From an uncultured Lachnospiraceae bacterium (GTDB taxonomy: Bacteria; Bacillota; Clostridia; Lachnospirales; Lachnospiraceae), in the NCBI GenBank assembly GCA_949283905.1, contig CASDUB010000052.1:1-11460 (forward strand): 11,460 nucleotides of DNA, written 5' to 3'. Shown here in pieces: positions 7,045 to 11,460 of the stretch; position 1 is the stretch's first letter; the number at the start of each line of letters is the position of its first letter. Made by a program: the position numbers and the translations under genes. Below the pieces are notes generated by a model that saw only the letters and a program-made list of their open reading frames with translations, was not told where the DNA came from and made no database searches.

Positions 7045-8253
7045 ATGAAGTATATTTTAATGCTCGGAGACGGAATGGCGGATGAAGCGATCAAAGAGCT
7101 TGGAAACAGGACGCCTCTTGAAGCGGCGGATACGCCGAATCTGGATATTTATGCTCCGAAATCGGAAATAGGAATGGTTGCGACCATACCGGAAGGAATG
7201 TCTCCGGGAAGCGATACGGCCAATCTTTCAGTAATAGGATACGATCCGAAAAAATATTATACGGGAAGATCTCCCCTTGAGGCTTTAAGTATAGGAGTAC
7301 CTATGAAAGAAACGGATGTTGCGCTCAGAGCGAACATCGTGACTCTTTCGGAAGATGAAGGAAAGCCGTATTCAGAGCAGACGATTATCGATCACAGCTC
7401 AGGAGAGATCAGCACAGAGGATGCGGCAATACTTATCAAATATGTAGCCGAAAAGCTTGAAAATGAAAAATTCAAATTTTATGTAGGAACAAGCTACAGA
7501 CATTGTCTGATATGGGACAACGGAAGCGTACTTCCGTTTACGCCGCCTCATGACGTATTGGGACAGAAGATAGGCCAGTACCTGCCTCTTAACGAAGAAC
7601 TTAGAAAGATGCAGGAAAAGAGCTATGAACTTCTCAAGGACCATCCTATAAACATCAAGCGTAAAGCGGAAGGATTAAATCCGGCCAACAGCCTTTGGTT
7701 CTGGGGAGCGGGAACAAAACCTGCGCTCGATTCGTTTGAGAATAAATTCCACAAAAAATGCGCCATGATATCGGCAGTAGATCTCCTTAAAGGAATCGCC
7801 GTAGGATGCGGAATGGACAATATCAATGTAGAGGGCGCAAACGGCGGACTTCATACAAATTACGGCGGAAAAGCTCAGGCAGCCATAAAAGCGCTTCTTG
7901 AGGACGGATATGATATGGTATATATCCATCTGGAAGCTCCGGATGAAATGGGTCATCAGGGGAGCTATGAGCGCAAGATACAGGCAATTTCCAATATGGA
8001 CAAGCTCATAATCGGACCAATAAAAGAGGCAATGGAAAAATCCGGCGAAGATTACAGACTTCTTGTGCTTCCGGATCATCCTACGCCCGTCAGAATACGT
8101 ACTCATGTTGCAGATCCGGTTCCGTATCTTTTGTATGACAGCACTAAAGAAGAAAATCATACATGGAAATACAATGAGGCGGATGCAAGACAGAGCGGAA
8201 ACTTTGTTTCGCGCGGATGCAATATGATGAAGTATTTTCTTGAACAAAATTGA
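7045..8253 (+). CDS. ApgM-family metalloenzyme, probable homoserine kinase (or phosphoglycerate mutase)
   Basis: Alkaline-phosphatase-superfamily protein of the archaeal-type cofactor-independent phosphoglycerate mutase group. Visible metal and active-site motifs are LGDGMAD with Asp9, SPGSDTANLS with Ser56 as the probable phospho-accepting residue, PDEMGH with Asp300 and His304, LPDHPTP with Asp344 and His345, and THVADPVP with His354. Automated annotation would usually call this 2,3-bisphosphoglycerate-independent mutase. However, one subgroup of the family (TIGR02535) is named proposed homoserine kinase because it sits beside hom and thrC in genomes without classical ThrB. Here the gene starts 12 bases after hom, with AAGAGGA seven bases before the ATG, so O-phosphohomoserine synthesis for threonine is the favoured role. 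No GHMP-type ThrB is visible in the window. The family is certain; the substrate is inferred. Confidence 0.85.
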   Translation: MKYILMLGDGMADEAIKELGNRTPLEAADTPNLDIYAPKSEIGMVATIPEGMSPGSDTANLSVIGYDPKKYYTGRSPLEALSIGVPMKETDVALRANIVTLSEDEGKPYSEQTIIDHSSGEISTEDAAILIKYVAEKLENEKFKFYVGTSYRHCLIWDNGSVLPFTPPHDVLGQKIGQYLPLNEELRKMQEKSYELLKDHPINIKRKAEGLNPANSLWFWGAGTKPALDSFENKFHKKCAMISAVDLLKGIAVGCGMDNINVEGANGGLHTNYGGKAQAAIKALLEDGYDMVYIHLEAPDEMGHQGSYERKIQAISNMDKLIIGPIKEAMEKSGEDYRLLVLPDHPTPVRIRTHVADPVPYLLYDSTKEENHTWKYNEADARQSGNFVSRGCNMMKYFLEQN

Positions 8254-8260
8254 TTTTTCA

Positions 8261-8267
8261 AGGAGGG
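8261..8267 (+). promoter_or_regulatory. Ribosome binding site fixing the start of the zinc-ribbon protein
   Basis: AGGAGGG ends six bases before ATG 8274. It rules out the in-frame TTG at 8250, which would overlap the preceding gene's stop and place this site inside the coding region. Confidence 0.85.
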
Positions 8268-8273
8268 AAAATT

Positions 8274-9146
8274 ATGTTTTGCAGCAGATGCGGTACAAAA
8301 AATGACGATGGAAGCAGATTTTGCTACAAATGCGGCGCTCCGTTGGAAACAAATAACTATGGCATGCAAAATAATCCTGTTCAGCATCAGGTGTATCAAA
8401 GAGGACCGTTTGATTCTGTCTTGTTCCTCATAGCCGTGATATTGACTACCGTAACACTGATTATCACGCTTGCTCGGAGCAATCCTATAGCTCAGATATC
8501 TGCTTATCTGCAGAGTGTGCAGCTGTATTTTGATGCGTTTGGTTTCATAGCAACAGTAACTAATGTGCTTGTTGTAATATCGTCGATAACGTCTGTAGCA
8601 ATATTAATTGCGCTTTGGATTGCTGTTTTGAGCAGATTCCTCGGAAAAGGAATTTTAAATATCGGCGCTACTATAGCTCATGTGGTTCTTGTAATATATG
8701 CCGTTATGATGTTCGCGGCGATAGTCATAGCAGTTTATGCCGTTGTATCGGTCAGCAATCTGCTGAACATGTACGGAGGTTCTTCGGATATGGTATCCGC
8801 GATGGCGTTTATATACGTATACATCGCGATAATAATCGCCATATGTATACTTTTCGCCGTATTTTATCTTAAGGCAGCGAAAGCCGCCGATAAAGTGATA
8901 AAATCAGGCGGAAAACTTATCTGCTCAGGTTATGTTCCTGTATTTTTGATAGTGATGGCAGCACTTGGGTTTATCGGAATGCTTACTCTGGCGGGACTCT
9001 TCACATATGCTATGACATCCACGGCTTTGGGATCTTACGGTTATATAATGGCAGGCCAGGGCACAGTGCTGTTCGCGGGCCTTATGTCGATCGCTTCTAT
9101 GATCATATTTGCAATTTGGATTTTTAAGAACAGGGTTAAAGAATAA
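8274..9146 (+). CDS. Zinc-ribbon multi-spanning membrane protein
   Basis: Protein of 290 aa with no function I can name. The N-terminus is a short zinc ribbon (Cys3, Cys6, Cys17, Cys20 in a CxxC-10-CxxC pattern), followed by a polar Asn/Gln-rich linker to about residue 46. About six hydrophobic segments follow, near 48-67, 96-118, 132-157, 176-200, 221-247 and 263-284. The ribbon should be cytoplasmic. Zinc-ribbon domains on membrane proteins are common in clostridia, but their roles are mostly unknown. The gene starts 20 bases after the apgM-like gene and is followed by an intrinsic terminator. It therefore probably rides on the amino-acid operon, though it also stands directly before the kinase unit. 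Transport of an amino acid is conceivable from context but no transporter family signature is visible. Confidence 0.8.
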   Translation: MFCSRCGTKNDDGSRFCYKCGAPLETNNYGMQNNPVQHQVYQRGPFDSVLFLIAVILTTVTLIITLARSNPIAQISAYLQSVQLYFDAFGFIATVTNVLVVISSITSVAILIALWIAVLSRFLGKGILNIGATIAHVVLVIYAVMMFAAIVIAVYAVVSVSNLLNMYGGSSDMVSAMAFIYVYIAIIIAICILFAVFYLKAAKAADKVIKSGGKLICSGYVPVFLIVMAALGFIGMLTLAGLFTYAMTSTALGSYGYIMAGQGTVLFAGLMSIASMIIFAIWIFKNRVKE

Positions 9147-9180
9147 AAGTTTTATTAAAGTTAATAAAAGACAAGATATG

Positions 9181-9219
9181 ATGCCGCGGCAATGAATTTC
9201 ATTGCCGTGGTATTTTTTT
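9181..9219 (+). terminator. Intrinsic terminator of the ilvD operon
   Basis: The arms 9181-9196 and 9198-9213 pair almost fully, with two G-U pairs and a GC-rich CGGCAATG/CATTGCCG core. Seven T residues follow at 9213-9219. It is the first strong terminator after ilvD, so ilvD, hom, the apgM-like gene and the zinc-ribbon gene probably form one unit. Confidence 0.92.
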
Positions 9220-9235
9220 GCAAAAAACGGTTGTA

Positions 9236-9278
9236 ATGAAGTGTTACGAATTGTAACAGCCGGTTTATGTATGAAGTG
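9236..9278. promoter_or_regulatory. Repeat-rich control region upstream of the kinase
   Basis: Between the terminator and the kinase gene there is an inverted repeat, TGTTAC (9242-9247), GAATT, GTAACA (9253-9258). There is also a direct repeat ATGAAGTG at 9236-9243 and 9271-9278. The gap is otherwise A/T-rich, with a possible -10 (TAAAAT at 9291-9296) but no convincing -35, as expected for an activator-dependent or alternative-sigma promoter. No regulator is identified. Confidence 0.35.
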
Positions 9279-9321
9279 CTGAAAGTCAGATAAAATATAT
9301 AAAAGAATTGTTTTTGACAAA

Positions 9322-9328
9322 AAAGGAG
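9322..9328 (+). promoter_or_regulatory. Ribosome binding site deciding the kinase start
   Basis: AAAGGAG ends five bases before ATG 9334. The in-frame GTG at 9328 overlaps this site and so is not a credible start. Confidence 0.85.
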
Positions 9329-9333
9329 TGGAA

Positions 9334-11064
9334 ATGCTTCAGATCGGATCTTTACTGGATGACAAATACAGAATCTTAAGCGTGATCGGGAGAGGCGGCA
9401 TGAGCGTAGTCTATCTTGCTATTAATGAACGCGCAAATAAAACATGGGCCGTCAAGGAAGTACGCAAAGAAGGCGTTATAGATTTTGAAACAGTGAAGCA
9501 GGGTCTTGCTGCGGAAGTCGATATGCTTAAGAAGTTAAAACACCCTTTTTTGCCGAGTATCATAGACGTTTTGGATTATGAAGACAGTTTTGTTATCGTA
9601 ATGGATTATGTAGAAGGTCTGAGTTTAAGCGAATTATTGAAATCTGAAGGCCCGCAGCCGGAGAAAAAAGCGGTCAGATGGGCAAGACAGCTGTGCAATG
9701 TCATAGGGTATCTTCACAGACAGGATCCGCCGATAATTTACAGAGATATAAAGCCTTCAAATATAATGCTGAAACCTGATGGGAATATTACATTGATCGA
9801 TTTCGGCACCGCAAGGGAGTTTAAGAACAGGAATATGATTGAAGATACGGTATGCCTCGGGACAAGAGGATACGCTGCTCCTGAGCAGTTCGGAGGAAGA
9901 GGGCAGAGTGATTGCCGGACAGATATTTACTGTATGGGAACTACTCTGTATCACCTTATAACAGGTCATTGTCCGGCTGAACCGCCTTACGAGATCAAGC
10001 CGATAAGCTGCTGGATGCCTGCATATGCCGGTTCGGGACTTGAAAAACTGATTCTTAAATGTACTAAACAGGATCCGTCGGAAAGATATCAGTCGTGCGA
10101 TGAACTGATGTACGCGCTTAGACATTATAAAGAAGAAGACGAATCGGTCATCATGCGACGTAAAAAAGCGAGAAGGAGGTTTGCGGCAGGCATCGCTGTC
10201 GGTTTTATAGGACTGGTAGGCGCGATAGGGTCAGCTCTGGCCATATACGGCGCAAAGAGAACGACATACGAAGCCAATATAGAAATGGCATCATGTATGG
10301 AGACGCTTGACGACGCCGAAGAATATCTTAACAAAGCGCTGGAACTTGATCCCGGAGCCGCGGAAGCTTATCTGACGATAATGAATTTTGCTGACAACGA
10401 TATCCTGAAGAATGACGGAAGGCTCACATCCGAAACGGCAAATATGATAAACGGTTTTCTGAAGAGTATGTCATCCGGTTCGGTATCAAACGAGGAAAGA
10501 CTTAAGACTCAAAACCCTTATTTATACACAAAGATAATGTACGATTTGGGGATAGATTATTTTTTTCTGAAGGACAATACAGCCGAAAACAAAAAAGTCG
10601 CAAGCGAGAACTGTTTCGCTAATATACAGGACGAAAAATATGCCGGCCTTCTCAAACCGGAACAGGCGGAACTCTCCGCGATTCTTTTCAGGATAGGCAG
10701 TTATATAACTTCGATGAATACGAATATTTCAAAGTACAAGGACGATTCCGAGCAGGGAAGCAATTACAGGACGATGTTTGATGATTATTCCCAAATTGTG
10801 TCGGGCGATTTGAAAAGCAGAGTGGAGAAAGACATTTACTGCATAAAGATTTATGAGCATGTCGCTTATGAAATAGCAAAAGATTTTGAAAATTATATTT
10901 CAGATGGCGTATCGAAAGATGAACTGCAGGATATTTTAAATACGATAAACGGCGGTCTGGATAATCTTGACATAAAAATGGATAATCCTGTATTTGAGGA
11001 CAGAAATAACGCGAAGAAAACAGTGGGCAATGCGATGCTTACCGTTTCAGCATCGAAAGTATGA
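9334..11064 (+). CDS. Transmembrane Ser/Thr protein kinase with helical ectodomain
   Basis: Hanks-type kinase of 576 aa. The catalytic domain spans residues 12-270: glycine loop GRGGMS (19-24), ATP-anchoring Lys41, helix-C Glu61, catalytic loop YRDIKPSN with Asp138, Lys140 and Asn143, DFG at 156-158 and APE at 182-184. All key residues are present, so it should be active; Tyr replaces the His of HRD. A basic stretch precedes one membrane helix at about 283-306. The outer part (about 270 residues) has no PASTA repeats. It begins with a TPR-like helical pair (LDDAEEYLNKALELDPGAAEAY) and continues as predominantly helical sequence. Such a domain usually binds proteins or peptides, which fits an envelope sensor. 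It is followed after 40 bases by a 40-residue membrane peptide and then by a signal-anchored protein, probably one transcript. Its PrkC-like topology is clear; ligand and substrates are unknown. Confidence 0.93.
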   Translation: MLQIGSLLDDKYRILSVIGRGGMSVVYLAINERANKTWAVKEVRKEGVIDFETVKQGLAAEVDMLKKLKHPFLPSIIDVLDYEDSFVIVMDYVEGLSLSELLKSEGPQPEKKAVRWARQLCNVIGYLHRQDPPIIYRDIKPSNIMLKPDGNITLIDFGTAREFKNRNMIEDTVCLGTRGYAAPEQFGGRGQSDCRTDIYCMGTTLYHLITGHCPAEPPYEIKPISCWMPAYAGSGLEKLILKCTKQDPSERYQSCDELMYALRHYKEEDESVIMRRKKARRRFAAGIAVGFIGLVGAIGSALAIYGAKRTTYEANIEMASCMETLDDAEEYLNKALELDPGAAEAYLTIMNFADNDILKNDGRLTSETANMINGFLKSMSSGSVSNEERLKTQNPYLYTKIMYDLGIDYFFLKDNTAENKKVASENCFANIQDEKYAGLLKPEQAELSAILFRIGSYITSMNTNISKYKDDSEQGSNYRTMFDDYSQIVSGDLKSRVEKDIYCIKIYEHVAYEIAKDFENYISDGVSKDELQDILNTINGGLDNLDIKMDNPVFEDRNNAKKTVGNAMLTVSASKV

Positions 11065-11090
11065 AGATTTGATATATAAAAGAGTTATAA

Positions 11091-11098
11091 GAGGAGGA
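11091..11098 (+). promoter_or_regulatory. Ribosome binding site of the 40-residue peptide
   Basis: GAGGAGGA lies six bases before ATG 11105. This strong match picks the short start over the upstream in-frame codon at 10994, which lies inside the kinase gene, and is the main support for the small gene. Confidence 0.85.
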
Positions 11099-11104
11099 AA
11101 TAAA

Positions 11105-11227
11105 ATGGATCCCCGGCAGCAGATAGAGTTGTTTACAGCGCTTTTTTATATATGTCTCGCAATTATGGCGGCGGGATTTTCTTTTTCGATATTTACATTT
11201 TTTAAATACAAAGATGAACAGAAGTAA
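11105..11227 (+). CDS. Small single-pass membrane peptide (40 aa)
   Basis: No family recognised. The sequence is a polar N-terminus (MDPRQQIE), one hydrophobic helix over residues 9-33 rich in Phe, Ile and Ala with a Gly at 24, and a charged end (KYKDEQK). By charge distribution the C-terminal end is likely cytoplasmic and the N-terminus outside, the reverse of the 34-residue peptide at 3886. It lies 40 bases after the kinase. Its TAA overlaps the ribosome binding site of the next gene, which suggests coupled translation of all three. A small membrane subunit or modulator of the kinase or of the downstream exported protein is a guess from position only. Confidence 0.8.
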   Translation: MDPRQQIELFTALFYICLAIMAAGFSFSIFTFFKYKDEQK

Positions 11228-11236
11228 GGAGGAGCG

Positions 11237-11460
11237 ATGAGAGAAAAAAAGATAGTTATTGCATCGTTTGTGATAATGATGTTTATGTGCGTATTTGAGT
11301 TGTGTTTAAATAAAGAAACGGTTATGGCTCATATCGCCGGAGGATCGGAACAGAGCGAAATAACAGAAGAAGATACTGTCATTGATACGGAGGCGCCGGT
11401 TGTGGAAGTCAGCACCAAAGCGCGGTTTTTTAATAAAATTACGGGAGAAGAAAATATAAA
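11237..11460 (+). CDS. Signal-anchored or secreted protein, N-terminal fragment
   Basis: The ATG at 11237 follows AGGAGG (11227-11232) by four bases, and the frame stays open to the window edge, giving 74 residues. The first 24 residues are a classic export signal: MREKK then a hydrophobic core (IVIASFVIMMFMCVFELCL). No obvious lipobox is seen; Cys18 and Cys23 lie inside the core. A polar, Glu/Thr-rich stretch follows, as is typical of a linker before an extracellular domain. The family cannot be told from this fragment. Because it is coupled to the kinase and the 40-residue peptide, it is likely an exported partner or surface protein of the same unit. Confidence 0.75.
   Translation, partial: MREKKIVIASFVIMMFMCVFELCLNKETVMAHIAGGSEQSEITEEDTVIDTEAPVVEVSTKARFFNKITGEENI

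Noticed and set aside
8250..8252. TTG start for the zinc-ribbon protein
   Set aside because: It overlaps the previous stop codon, and AGGAGGG would then lie inside the gene; ATG 8274 is correctly spaced.
9150..9169. Perfect A/T hairpin (TTTTATTA, AAGT, TAATAAAA) after the zinc-ribbon gene
   Set aside because: It is made only of A-T pairs and has no T run after it; the GC-containing hairpin at 9181-9219 is the real terminator.
9314..9319. TTGACA as a -35 element near the kinase
   Set aside because: Any -10 would fall inside the coding region; it is probably chance in a T-rich stretch.
9328..9330. GTG start for the kinase
   Set aside because: It overlaps the AAAGGAG ribosome binding site that serves ATG 9334.

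Overview
The window looks like chromosomal DNA from a low-to-moderate GC Bacillota, most likely an anaerobic clostridial lineage. The reasons are the strong AGGAGG-type ribosome binding sites, A/T-rich intergenic gaps, a DUF815 ATPase, an ABC-F protein, a Rho with an N-terminal insertion, and a clostridial-style membrane Ser/Thr kinase. I see no tRNA, rRNA, CRISPR, insertion sequence or phage gene. Every gene is on the + strand.

Layout. (1) Positions 1-780 hold the 3' end of an ABC-F ATPase, closed by a strong intrinsic terminator (786-815). (2) An A/T-rich gap (781-1107) carries a near-consensus promoter and a leader of about 130 nt that ends in a long inverted repeat. It feeds a probable operon of rho (1108-2568), a DUF815 AAA+ ATPase (2582-3883) and a 34-residue single-pass membrane peptide (3886-3990). 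(3) An extended -10 promoter (4100-4108) precedes a tight amino-acid operon: ilvD (4135-5793), hom (5812-7032) and an apgM-family gene (7045-8253). That third gene is probably the non-orthologous homoserine kinase rather than a glycolytic mutase. A zinc-ribbon multi-spanning membrane protein (8274-9146) follows, and the unit ends at an intrinsic terminator (9181-9219). (4) A third unit starts with a transmembrane Ser/Thr kinase whose extracellular half is helical, not PASTA (9334-11064). It continues with a 40-residue membrane peptide (11105-11227) and the N-terminus of a signal-anchored or secreted protein that runs off the window (11237-11460).

How the genes fit together. hom and the apgM-like gene would convert aspartate semialdehyde to homoserine and then to O-phosphohomoserine. 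ilvD serves the branched-chain pathway, which draws on threonine through 2-oxobutyrate for isoleucine, so the operon covers parts of threonine, isoleucine, valine and leucine synthesis. rho is a housekeeping termination factor; the reason for its link to DUF815 is unknown. The kinase unit looks like an envelope signalling cassette. The most interesting points are the homoserine-kinase assignment, the kinase cassette with its small membrane peptide, the shortened second ATPase domain of the ABC-F protein, and the rho leader.
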